A DNA stretch of 64,000 nucleotides from Primulina eburnea. Lineage: Eukaryota; Streptophyta; Magnoliopsida; Lamiales; Gesneriaceae. Position numbers and translations under genes: made by a program. The stretch spans positions 1,131,001 to 1,195,000 of the forward strand of contig NW_027331510.1 of assembly GCF_022965805.1 (NCBI RefSeq), written 5' to 3'. Positions 11,617 to 21,650 of this stretch are shown in pieces (within the stretch, counting starts at the first letter, position 1; each line of letters starts with the position of its first letter). Under the pieces are notes generated by a model that searched no databases, had not been told where the DNA came from, and saw nothing but the letters and a program-made list of their open reading frames with translations.

Positions 11617-12309
11617 CACAGTATGAAATAGATGTACAGCAACTTGTGGAGCAACATCTAAGCCTCGTACATAATGATGTTCAAAGAACTTGATTTCTTT
11701 ATATATCTCTATTCATGTGGAGATTAGGAATCCAATTGGGTGTTAATTTTCCCTTTCCGTGAGACAGGTTAGAGCTCAGAACTACGCCTAATCATTCGTT
11801 CACATATTTTAAATTTGTCAATGAATTTTGTTTCTTGTACAAAAATAAATAGAAAATATAGACTAACAAACAATATGATCCAAGCATGAAATGGTGAATG
11901 ATAACTTACCTGTGAATGATATTTCTTTTCAACGCATGCCCGTTTGGTTCATAACAAAATACAAGATTGAATCATACAAAATCCAGGACATGTCAAAGAT
12001 GCATAAAATAGATGACACAAGTTATTACATTATTGCAAGCTAAAATCCTACGCTAAAGAGGCTCACACAGATATACCTCAAAACTAGTAAGCAAAAGTTA
12101 TATCATTCTTTCAACAATTAATCACATGGACAATAAATTAATTACAAAAGTGACTCTCTCAATCCCTTCTCTTCAAAACACATATTATTATACAGATTCA
12201 ATCGTCGATTTCATACCTTTGGACTTGCAACAATCAACACAGCTAAGTCCTTTGAAAAAAAATCAAACGCATACAATAAAATTATGAAAAGGAATCGACG
12301 GCGGCTCAC
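11617..12309. other. Noncoding interior of the Mutator-like element
   Basis: AT-rich sequence without a supported gene. The part directly below 12310 follows a splice donor of the REI1-like fragment, so it may be captured intron 1 of that gene. I see nothing else. Confidence 0.4.
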
Positions 12310-12414
12310 CTTCTGTTTAAGATTGTAACGGTGCCACTCAGATTGGTAGTGAAGCTTCTGCTCAGAATCGTCGAGGAATTCCTTGTTGCAAGCCAATCCC
12401 GTGTCTGATGGCAA
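12310..12414 (-). pseudogene. Captured first exon resembling the 60S ribosome-biogenesis factor REI1/ZNF622 (REIL)
   Basis: The minus strand encodes CNKEFLDDSEQKLHYQSEWH followed by RYNLKQK. This matches my memory of the N-terminal zinc finger of REI1-like proteins, which act in cytoplasmic 60S subunit maturation. The fragment ends at AAG/GTGAGC, a plausible donor for intron 1. The expected start codon is TTG (12414-12412), and the first zinc-ligand Cys of the finger appears lost. It lies about 170 bp inside the right end of the element, typical of Pack-MULE gene capture. The rest of the gene is absent. Confidence 0.65.
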
Positions 12415-12584
12415 CCAATGCAGAAGATGATAGGGAATGGGATTTCAAAAAACAAAACGTTAGGGTTAAAAGAAAAAAAATAAGGATTTTTTAATTTTTT
12501 AAATGAGGGTAGTATAGTCATTTTAAAAGTGTGGGCTAGTTTTTTAAATATGGTTTTGCAGAGTGTTAATTGCCTAAATTTCCC

Positions 12585-12593
12585 GTTGTAAAG
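12585..12593. repeat. Right 9-bp target-site duplication of the Mutator-like element
   Basis: Exact copy of gttgtaaag seen at 2255-2263; it follows the terminal TTTCCC of the element. Confidence 0.75.
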
Positions 12594-12732
12594 AGAAGTG
12601 GGATGTCTTAATGTGATTTGTCCCACATTGAGAAATTAACTAAATGAAGTTTTCCTAATAAGCTCCAAGTTGAGACAATGGTTAGGGCCACAAGGGGTAC
12701 TAGAAGTTTTTAGACGGGAAAGACACTACTAA

Positions 12733-15700
12733 TGTAACTTTCCGAAAATCGGAAATTCCACGTGAACCACACATGCAAATTATTAAATTTTTTTGGTATT
12801 TTATTAAATTGTTTTAAAGCATTAAAATGTATTTTTATTTTATTAAATTGTGTTTAATTATTTTTATGCATTATTATTGCATGATAGCATTTAATTCATG
12901 AAATGTTAAAAGTTCATGCACTATGATTTTAAGTTTCATTTCGCGCACGAACGAGAAGCGGAGGTCGGAGAATTTTCAAGAAAATTATTTTTATTACACG
13001 ATTAATTTTTATTAATTAATATAAGATGTTTTAAAGATATTTTTCATGAATTAGAATTTATTGGATATTTTTATCCGTATGATTTTAATTTTAACGATAC
13101 ATAAATTTTATCGAATCGGGGGAATTTTTGAGGGTTCGGTTAATAATTTCAAAATCTTTCCAACATGAAATTTTTTCGAGAGTGTCTTTGGATTTAATGA
13201 GCCAACTTTTAAGCTCTTTGGACTTAAAACTCTTTTAATCTTTTAATTAAACCATTTAGGGCCATTAGCTATTTGATTAATAATTAATTAAATATTATAC
13301 TTGCTACCCTACACCAATAATAGAACCAGCCGACACCCACCTCCTCATTCAGACATTTCTTCCTCGATTTTACAGCAGCCAACCATGGAGATGCTTCGGT
13401 AGTCAATTGTTAAACTAATTAAATATAACTTAATTAACTCTACACCTATCATTCCCCACCACACCAACCGACAGCCTCTTCATTCATCATAATTCTCCTT
13501 GTTTTCCATTCCATTCTCTCGGTTTTCAACTCCTTCTTCAGACAAGCTTCGGTGATCACTTTTGCAAAGAAGAAAATTTCTCCGGCGTTTCCCCGTTGCT
13601 CATTTCTTCGACGTTCTTGCGTAGGAAGCATCAAGGCACGCATTGTATCATTATTTCTGCATCATTCACGTCATATATGTGTTGTCATGTGTGTTATGTT
13701 TATGCATTTTTCGGTATTGGCACGATAAAGCTTTTATGCTCTTGGTTTGGCACGAAAACCGTATTTTGTTGCATACATCTCACGTTTTTGTTACTATGGT
13801 GCAAGGGCCTGTCGAATTAAGGTCCTAAGGTGCTGAGCATGTTGAGGATCGAGATGGCTATAAGCTGGAGTCGAGACATTGAGAGCTGGTTGTAGGCCGA
13901 GAGTTGAGGTTTGAGGCGCTGTGTTGGTTGTGGGACTCAGTCTGGTGTATGGATCGGCTGAGGGCCTGGGGCTATGGTCTGGTGCGTGTCTAAGGGTCCT
14001 AGGACGAGTCTCTTTATGGTGGTTCATGGCCTGGAGCGGCAGCCAAGAGGCTGAACAAAGAAAGCTGCGGCTGTGCAATTTGGGTTCGAGTAGAGCAAGT
14101 CACGGCTGTGGGGTTTGGGGTGGCTGCTGGACGGGGCCAGGGCATGGGGTAGTGTCTTGGGTCGTTCTTTATGGTCCTAGGGAGGGCCTGGTGGTGTTGG
14201 TTCAGGGCTGGGTTGGCCAGGGACGGTGGCTGGACCAGCAAGCAACCAGCTGCACCAATGGGAGACGGGTTAGGCTAGTCACGGCTCTTGTTTGCTTTGG
14301 GGCTCAAGCATTAGTTCTGAGTTTGAAAGGGGTATATCATGGTCTTAAGTTATGCCTAAGGGTTGGGTCTAGGGCCTGGTTCGGGTCCGGTTCGAGTCGG
14401 TTTAAGCATGAGAGTGGAATTAAGTAAAGATGGTGGCTAAGGCTTTCGGGTTAGCACATGCTGGAAATTCCAGCAGCTTGCTGGCCTATTATTCGAGTGT
14501 CTAAAGGTCTGGTTTTGATGTTTTGAGGACCTTTTAGATGTTTTTAAGATATGACAAAAATTTGGGAAAAATTCGGTTAAGTTTCGAGTCGATTCGGATT
14601 AAAACCGGGACCCCGGTCCAAGTTTTAAAACGAATTGGTGAAGTTGTAAAATAAGCTCGAGTTTACGTCTAGGAATGTTTATAAATATGTTTTGAGATAT
14701 TTTTAGGAGTTTGGTAAGATTCGGATCAAAATAATGAGTTTTGGATTTATACGGGATTTAGTCGTCGCACGAAACGTAATTTAAAGGATAAATTGAAACG
14801 CCTAGTTTTAAGCTTAATAAAATTATGAGAAATTATATTTAAGCTTAAATAATTATTAGAAGTCTAAGTTTTTAATTTGGGAATTTTATGTTAAGGTTTG
14901 ATTTAATTCGGGATTAAAGCGCATTATTATGTTATAATTAAGGATTAATTTAAAGGTCATCGATTTAAGCCAAAAAAAAATATGGGAAAATTCTTGTAGG
15001 CTTAAATAATTATTTGGGACACGTTAGAGTCATTGGAATTAAGAAAAGGTCACAAACGTGAAATTTTACGTCTAGAGGTGAAACGACAATTTTTGGATTT
15101 TCAGGGGAAATATGGTCATTTTGCACACGTGGTGAGATTTTGGTCAATACAGCGCCCTGAGCACATTTTATCATGTTTTTAAATGTTTATGCATCACGTT
15201 CATGAATTTTATGGAATTACGATAAATAAATTGCATGCTTGGTTTAAAGGAAAAGTTACGTATATAAATGTTTTTATTAAGTGATGATTATGATGCTATT
15301 TTGAAGGATGAGATTTGGTTGTGACTGACGATGTATATGTATACGATGATATGAGATATGATGAGCTGAGGCCCGGGCTCAGTGGACGGGTAATGCTGTC
15401 GCTGATGTCCCTCGCCGCCGGGTCCCACGGTTACATGTAGATGGATCCATCGATAGAGCTGATACGAAAGTCACAACTAATGAAATGAATTCAATTAAAA
15501 AGAAAATGTATACGTTTATGATGACATGAGATGACATGCTTTAATACGCTATGATTTTACACGAGACGTTTACGTATATGATGACATGAGATGACATGCT
15601 TCGACATGATGAGCTGTTTTGACACGTATATGACGATATGAGATGACATGATTCGAAACGACATGATTTTATACGACACGTTTATGTTCATGTTTTAAAG

Positions 15701-16148
15701 TTCATGAAAGGTATGTTGGCATTAAGCTTTTAAGTTCATGAAAGATATGTTGAGTATGATATTTTTCACTGTTATGTGTCTGTATATGTACTTGTTATTC
15801 CTGGTACAGGCGTGTTGAGTCTTTAGACTCACTAGGCGTGTGTGATGCAGGTGAGCTAAATGCTGAGGAGACTGGAGGTACTGAACTTTGAGTAGGCAGA
15901 CTTGGTGGGGTGACACGACCCGAGGACCACATGTTTTCCGCATTACGATTTATGAGATTGAGAGGAGATGAATATTTTCATCCGTTGATGAATTTAAGAT
16001 TTTTGCTCTTTTATGTTTACGTATGATTTTGGATGAGTTTGGTTAACTTAAACTGAACTATTTTTTTACGGTAAGATAATTACGATTATTTAAATGGGAG
16101 CTTTATAAAAAAAAAATCCGCACTTTTATAAATGAGCGAAACGTTTCA
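12733..16148. mobile_element. Probable solo LTR of a large Ty3/gypsy-type element, about 3.4 kb
   Basis: The stretch begins TGTAACTTTCCGAAAATC and ends GCGAAACGTTTCA, matching TG..CA ends with TGTAAC/GTTTCA similarity. The flanks are actaa and actag, a 4 of 5 match as a target duplication. No gag or pol lies on either side. The interior has LTR-like features, including a block of tandem-like gatgacatgagatgacatg units (about 15500-15680), a GC-rich stretch, and a 3' portion (tctttagactcactaggcgtg, then cacgacccgagg) organised like other plant gypsy LTRs. Open frames of up to 168 aa here do not resemble proteins. No second copy is in the window, so the ends are inferred. Confidence 0.5.
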
Positions 16149-17004
16149 ACTAGTCTGTGTCTTGGTGAAACGCGCGCGCGCTATGAGCGGCCTGGCTGGT
16201 TAGGTGCTGTCTTTGACAAATTAATCTTTTTTATTTTTCAGTCACTGGAGCTGCATTGCACTTGGACAGAGGTACGAGTGCGGGTGCGCCACATCCCGCG
16301 TGGATGCGCGCCTGTTGCTGTAACTCGGCCATAGGCCAGAACAGGGCGTGCGTCCTACTGTGCGCGCTGAGACAGTACCTTGTGCACGGCCGCGCGTGTT
16401 GTCGCGCGATGCGATGTTTCTGAAAACATGCGCGTCCCTTGGTTATCTTGGCATCTGTTCTTGGTCACTTTTGCACCAAACAATGTGTTCCTTGTCTAGA
16501 GTTGTGGCTCTTCTTCGCATCCGTCTAGAAAATCATGTCTTTTCTAGACAACCGATGATCATTTATTAATGATTCCCATGAGCCATTTTCGAAGTGGCTG
16601 AAAAATTCACTGCATTTCTTCTTGCAATTTCCTGCTGATAATCATATCATCTTGCTGCACAATTTTCGTTCTACGTTTGAAAGCTTCTGTATATATTTTG
16701 TTCGCTGCTATCAAGACTTTGGTGTGCTGCAAAGTTCTGACTCGAAGTCGTTGTATCTTGGGGACGATTGCCTGCAACGTATAGCACTTTATACGGACAA
16801 TTTGTCTTGCAGAGAAAGGATCTTCCTTGTCTCGACTTGCTCTTATGTTGTTGTTTTTTGTTCGTGATTCAAGTTGCTGCGCTTTGCTCGTGTTTCAAGA
16901 CATCTAACATATCCAAGATAATATCTATCAAACAGTTTAATCATGTCACACATGCATGTATCTCTCCTTCTCCCCACATATGCCACTCCAATTTTTTATT
17001 TTAC
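16149..17004. other. Unclassified sequence between solo LTR and AT-rich region
   Basis: The first 250 bases are unusually GC-rich, with repeated GCGCG runs (for example near 16170 and 16390), then base composition returns to normal. Short ORFs (73-81 aa) show no recognisable domain. It may be internal sequence of a decayed element. I cannot assign it. Confidence 0.4.
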
Positions 17005-17790
17005 TAGGAATGTACACGTGTGATGCACGTAGGTGACTAATAATGAAAAATATAATCACAAGAATTAGATAATGTTTAGATTCGTTTGAATAACATCATT
17101 TTTATAAGTATTTATCAATCTAAATATATCAAAACACAATACATAAAAATACATCATGACAATAAATCATATATATTCACTTATTTATATGGCATTTTTC
17201 AATCTGCGACATAATACAACTCTCTTAAATGATAAATCAACAAAAATATTTTTCATTCAAATATCATTCAAAATGAAAAAAACAATAAAAATAAAATTAA
17301 CAGAATAATGAATTTTACCAAAATCAAAACTAAAATTTACTTAAATAGAGTACACATAGACAAACGTCAAATAAAATTCTTTTAATTTACTAAATTATCA
17401 TAATAATGTTAAAATAAAACCATTAAACTTGTAATTATTAAGGTAAATATCACTTTGCTTTTACTAACTTTTAACACATTGTGGAATTTTTATTTAATTT
17501 TTATGTTTTTTTTAGAATACATATTATAGATAATTAATTTTATATTAGAATCAATCATTTATAAATTAATATTGATGATTAATAATTTTAGAGAAATAAT
17601 ATTTTAACATAATACCACTCAAATAAATATATATAGTAAAAAACATATATAAATAAATATGTAATGCTCAGTTAAAATATTTTATATGTAAAATTGTAAT
17701 ATACAACAAAGGATAATAAACTATCAATATAATTCATATTTATTATAAAGATTATATTGATTAATTTTTTTTAAAAGATTATATCATAAA
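17005..17790. other. Very AT-rich noncoding stretch
   Basis: It opens with actaggaatgtacacgtg followed by tgatgcacgta, a GTGCAT-type palindromic motif seen at the ends of some plant repeats. It then continues as low-complexity AT-rich sequence with no ORF. It may be an old repeat; the family is unknown. Confidence 0.35.
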
Positions 17791-18185
17791 TTTAGTTTAA
17801 AATTTAGGAAAAAAGAAAGAAGAATATGTATTAATATTCAAATATATTTAAGATGGACAATGAATCACAAAAATTGACTAAGAAATGTAAATAAATAATT
17901 TTTTTACATAAAATTTACAAAATAAAGAAGAATGTGAATTAATGTCTAAATCTATCTAAGATGGACAATGAATCATAAAAAAGCCCTTAAAAAGACATAT
18001 TAATTTAATTTGCTAACTTAAATGAACAAGGAAACGTAAAAAAATAATTTTTTTGACATAAAATTTAAGAAGTAAAGAGGAATGTGTATTAATGTCCAAA
18101 TTTATTTAAGATGGACACTGAATTTCAAAAAAAAAAAGTTCTTAAGATAACCTAATAATTTACTTGACCAACTTAAATAAATAAA
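17791..18185. repeat. Degenerate tandem repeat, three units of about 130 bp
   Basis: Each unit carries aaaattta.ga, then agaa.(t)gtgtattaatgtc, atctatttaagatggacaatgaat, a run of A, and aataattttttt-acata. Units start near 17799, 17918 and 18059. No coding potential. Confidence 0.7.
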
Positions 18186-18255
18186 AATATATAAAAAAAT
18201 TCAAAATTGAAGTGATATATTTATATGTACGTTATATTAGATTTGATTGGTAGTA

Positions 18256-18264
18256 ATTAATTAA
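18256..18264. repeat. Left 9-bp duplication flanking the virus-containing inverted-repeat element
   Basis: attaattaa precedes the GGG that starts the left inverted repeat and is matched at 33289-33297. It is low in complexity, so chance cannot be excluded on this alone. Confidence 0.55.
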
Positions 18265-18392
18265 GGGTAAATTGTGTATCAGTACTCTTTCAAAATAAAG
18301 TTGGGTTTTAGTACCTGGAGATAGAAAAATAATTTTAAAATGCCAAAAATACCCTCCTTCTCTATTTGATTTTAATTGATCCCGCGCTCCCG
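18265..18392. repeat. Left terminal inverted repeat
   Basis: Imperfect inverse of 33288-33150 with short gaps. Best-conserved blocks are GGG.AA.TTG, TCAGTAC, GGTTTT..TACCT and AAAATACCC.TC. It ends within a few bases of the viral primer site. Confidence 0.65.
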
Positions 18393-18395
18393 AAA

Positions 18396-18407
18396 TGGTA
18401 TCAGAGC
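18396..18407 (+). promoter_or_regulatory. tRNA-Met primer-binding site of the endogenous pararetrovirus
   Basis: TGGTATCAGAGC is complementary to the 3' end of plant initiator tRNA-Met and is by convention nucleotide 1 of caulimovirid genomes. No LTR precedes it, and viral ORFs follow in the expected order, so it belongs to the virus rather than to a retrotransposon. Confidence 0.8.
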
Positions 18408-18683
18408 TAAAGGTTGATTTATTTCAAACACAAATTTATTATTACTAGTAACTAATTGTATGAGAAGGAGAATTTTGAAGAAATTATGAATCTGAACTTC
18501 GGTTCAAGGAAAATAATGCACAAGGAATATTCCAATATTTTGGAATATAAACAAGATCATCTAACTATTATTAGATATCAGAAACAGAAAGGGAAGCTAC
18601 TGCACCCTCAGGTAAAATCTCAGGTAAACTTATGATTCAAAATAATAAGTTTCTGGAGATAGTTCCAGGACTCCTCTAAGCTC

Positions 18684-20445
18684 TCTTTAGATCTTAGAGA
18701 AATTCAAAAGACAGTCCAAAATTATGGCAATATGCTATATTTTGTACCGCAACGAGTTGAGAAAATCCTTGAAACCCAAGAAGAAATTCTGGGATTATTA
18801 AAGGATATTCAAATAAGAATTCAGAAACTGGAACAACAACCAAGTTCTAGTAGGAGAACTTCAGGAGGTTGGTTACCACCATCTTTTGGTACTTAACCTT
18901 TGTTACATCAACAAGGGAAGGCCAGAGTGGTATCAAAACCTTTGACTGAAGAAGAAAAGATGATCAATCTAATCAAGTCTGTCTCAGAAAAGAAATTTAT
19001 CTGATGACAACTTTAGAAATGATTGGTTTAGAGGATCTACAAGAACTTGCGGAATCTTTCGCAAATCTCAAAGTTGTAGATCTAAAGATGAACACTGCAG
19101 TAGGTGAAACACCACCTGCTATAACCTGATCATCTTCTCAAGAACCACCCAGGGAAAGTGTGGGATCTCAGAATGTAAACATGAGAGAAGCACAATCTGA
19201 TTTCCATACTGGTGGAGGATCACACCCAGCAGGGACAATGGCAAGGAGAACTCAAATTCCTTTGCACCAAACACCCTATGGGAAAACTGTTTTAGATCCT
19301 ATATATCCTTACGGAGTTATGCTTAACCTTGATGTATTAGACTTTAAAAACAGGGAAGATCTCATAGATGATTGGACATCTGCTATGAGAATTGCAGCAG
19401 GAACCCTCGATCTCAACAAAGAAGGATTCATTAAACTTTTGGAAATGAGTCTTATGGATCAGTAAAAATTGCTTGGGACATGACTTCATTAGACATGAAG
19501 GAGTCAGTCCTAGCTGGTGAATCTCTTAGTGAGATCGCTGGAAAAATCGCTACCCTATTCAAAGCATATTTTATAGGGGTAGACTATTTCAATAGTCAAG
19601 ATACAGAGAAAAAGGAAAAATACACTCAAGCTCTGTATAGTCTTGAATTACATGACATATGTTTGGTGGATGAATACATTATGTTATTCACTAAATATAG
19701 ATGGAATTCAGGAGTCGAAGAAGATATAGCTATGCAGCTTTTCTTCGCAAAAATGCCAAGCCCTTGGAGAGAAATGCTTATAAGGGAATGTGTACCTGGA
19801 AATCCAGATACACTGGCACGAAGAGCCTCTTTCCTCAAAGGAAAATTGGCAGAATGGTGTCATATGGCAGCATTACAAAAGAATTACAAACGCTTAAGAG
19901 GTATCTACAAAAGAACTCCTTTGTGTTGTAAGGAAAATGATCTTCCAACAATTATTGGGAGTAAACCACAGAAGCATAAAAGGAAAAGTTTTAGGACTCA
20001 TCCTTATGCACGAAGTGGAAGAAGTTCTTGGAAACCAAGAACCGTATGGTCTAGACAGAAAGCCAGATCTTATAAATCTGGACAAAGAAGCGGACCATCC
20101 AGAAGTAGGATATCATCCCAAGCATCGAGTACCTCTCGAAGCACATGAAGAACACCTATCAAGAAAACTTTCAGAAGAGCTCATACTCGGGCTAATGAAA
20201 GTTTCAAGGACTATAATTGCTGGACATGTGGAGTAAGAGGTCATATCTCGATCAACTGTCCAGAAAATGAAAAAAGAGGTATTAAACGCTTCGATTCAAC
20301 CCCAGACATTGAAGAAGCTGTTTATTACCAAGATCTTATTCAAGTATACCGATTTGAGGACATCGCCTCAGATGAAAGTATATATGAAGAAGAAGAAGTT
20401 TTAAGTCAGGATGACTCTGATGGAACAGAATCGGAATCTGACTGA
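18684..20445 (+). pseudogene. Caulimovirid coat-protein region, decayed
   Basis: The early part (about 18684-18890) encodes a coiled-coil-like stretch (VEKILETQEEILGLLKDI). A capsid-like core follows (19160-19465 and 19480-20148, with DWTSAMRIAAGTLDL, YFIGVDYFN and KMPSPWREMLI), then an Arg/Lys/Ser-rich nucleic-acid-binding tail, a CCHC knuckle (CWTCGVRGHISINC, near 20221-20262) and an acidic Ser/Asp-rich C-terminus stopping at 20443. That order is typical of caulimovirid capsid proteins. The region is broken by stops near 18894, 18990 and 19126, a frame change near 19463, and a TGA near 20146. It cannot make a full product as it stands. Confidence 0.8.
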
Positions 20446-20471
20446 AGACGAGGTGTTTCGACACGAAACAC

Positions 20472-21650
20472 ATGAAGATCTGTCTGGGTTTTTCAGCCAG
20501 AATATCTCATAACATGGTTCAAAGAATCATGAGAGAAAATCCGAGTCTACAGAGATATCAAGGTTTCTCTGCAGGACAGGTAGAAAAGTTCTTAGGAAGT
20601 CTTGGCCTAAGAAACAGAAAGCATCATCTAATCTATAAAGTTTCTAGAAGGGAAATGGCAATCCCGATGGAACTTACAGAGAATAGAATGGAGATGCAGT
20701 TAATTCCTTCTGAATAAATTAAGGAGGAATTACAAAAACTAAAGATAGAAGTAGCAAGGACTATGTCCTGGATTCATATCGGAGCAATCCAGATTATGAT
20801 AAAGGCTACTTTCAAAGAAGGGATAGATTCACCAATTGATATTGCTATATGCGATAAAAGAATGGGGAATCTACAAGATTCAGTACTGGGAACAATCTCA
20901 GGAAACCTCTGTGCAGGAAAAATTGTAGGAGTAATCTATCCAAGGATAGCCTACAACCTGGCAGATCGGGATTTCAGCCGAGCCTTGACATTACATCAGA
21001 ACTTCAAGGAAAAAAGGTTGATGAAAGAAGGTAATAGGCCATATTCTATTACCTATCAAATTTTATATGCTCTATCTAATACACATCATTCGGAACTGTT
21101 TATTAGAAATGAGTTTATTGAAATCCCTGAGATATTTGGAAAAGTTGCTCAGGTAATTTATCCAGAGAGAGTCGAGTTTCCTTTAATACAGGAAACAGAT
21201 ATCCAGATCCAAGACAAACCGATTCTACAGAGGAATCAAAGTCTTAAACTGGAATCAAGAAGACTATCTTTTCAAGGAGATAGAATTACAAGTTATAGAT
21301 GGGATAAAAAGCCTGTCATAGAAACCCAACAGGAGCTGAAAAGCTTTTCTACAATAGGAAAGCTCAGATGCCCAGAAGGTTGGAAGGAAGTAGAAATAGT
21401 ATTTGACATTACAAAGCAAAGGAATCAATTTCCTTGTAATTCAATATACTATTTGGAACAACCGATGATAGGAACTTACCAAGGACTGATTAATATTGGA
21501 GAATTGGAGGTTCACATTCAAGGAATTCCAGGGAAAGAATCAGATCGACTGATTCTTGGACTAGAGTTTCTCGAGGAACACAAACCTTGGAAACGTCTAG
21601 AGTATGGAATGAAGTTTATGGCAGAAGATAAAATGTGGAAAATCCAATGA
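20472..21650 (+). pseudogene. Caulimovirid movement-protein region (30K superfamily), one in-frame stop
   Basis: The conserved 30K-type core is clear: IHIGAIQIMIKATF, GIDSPIDIAICDKRM, VIYPRIAYNLADRDFSRAL, and PYSITYQILYALSNTHHSEL. Proteins of this family form tubules or modify plasmodesmata for cell-to-cell spread. A TAA at 20715-20717 interrupts the frame about 80 codons in, and upstream linkage to the coat-protein region is also broken. Downstream of the stop, 20763-21650 is open (295 aa). In cavemo- and solendoviruses, capsid and movement functions lie in adjacent or fused order as here. The stop codon TGA (21648-21650) overlaps the next ATG. Confidence 0.8.

Larger units (their letters stand above)
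2264..12584. mobile_element. Mutator-like element with transposase and Ulp1 protease genes, about 10.3 kb
   Basis: The element is bounded by the exact 9-bp repeat gttgtaaag. Its ends are imperfect inverted repeats. The left end starts GGGCCACTTTGAAAACTAAC and the complement of the right end starts GGGAAATTTAGGCAATTAAC (12 of 20 matching). Further in, both arms share a TTTAAAAA..TAGCC block and a CTCA.TTTAAAAAATTAA block. Inside are a MuDR-type transposase (+), a Ulp1 protease gene (-), a tandem array between them, a gypsy RT fragment and a REI1-like exon fragment. Plant Mutator-like elements carrying Ulp1 genes (Kaonashi/KI type) are known. The transposase ORF is open and the protease exons join cleanly, so the element may be recent or still active; that is inference. 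Confidence 0.8.

Noticed and set aside
12620..12630. gtcccacattg, similar to the upstream element of plant snRNA genes
   Set aside because: No TATA box at the required distance and no snRNA-like sequence follows; the motif is common in plant repeats.
13921..14427. 168-aa ORF in GC-rich sequence
   Set aside because: Low-complexity composition and no domain; it lies within the probable solo LTR.
16155..16410. GC-rich stretch considered as a CpG-island promoter
   Set aside because: No following gene and plant promoters are not defined that way; left unclassified.
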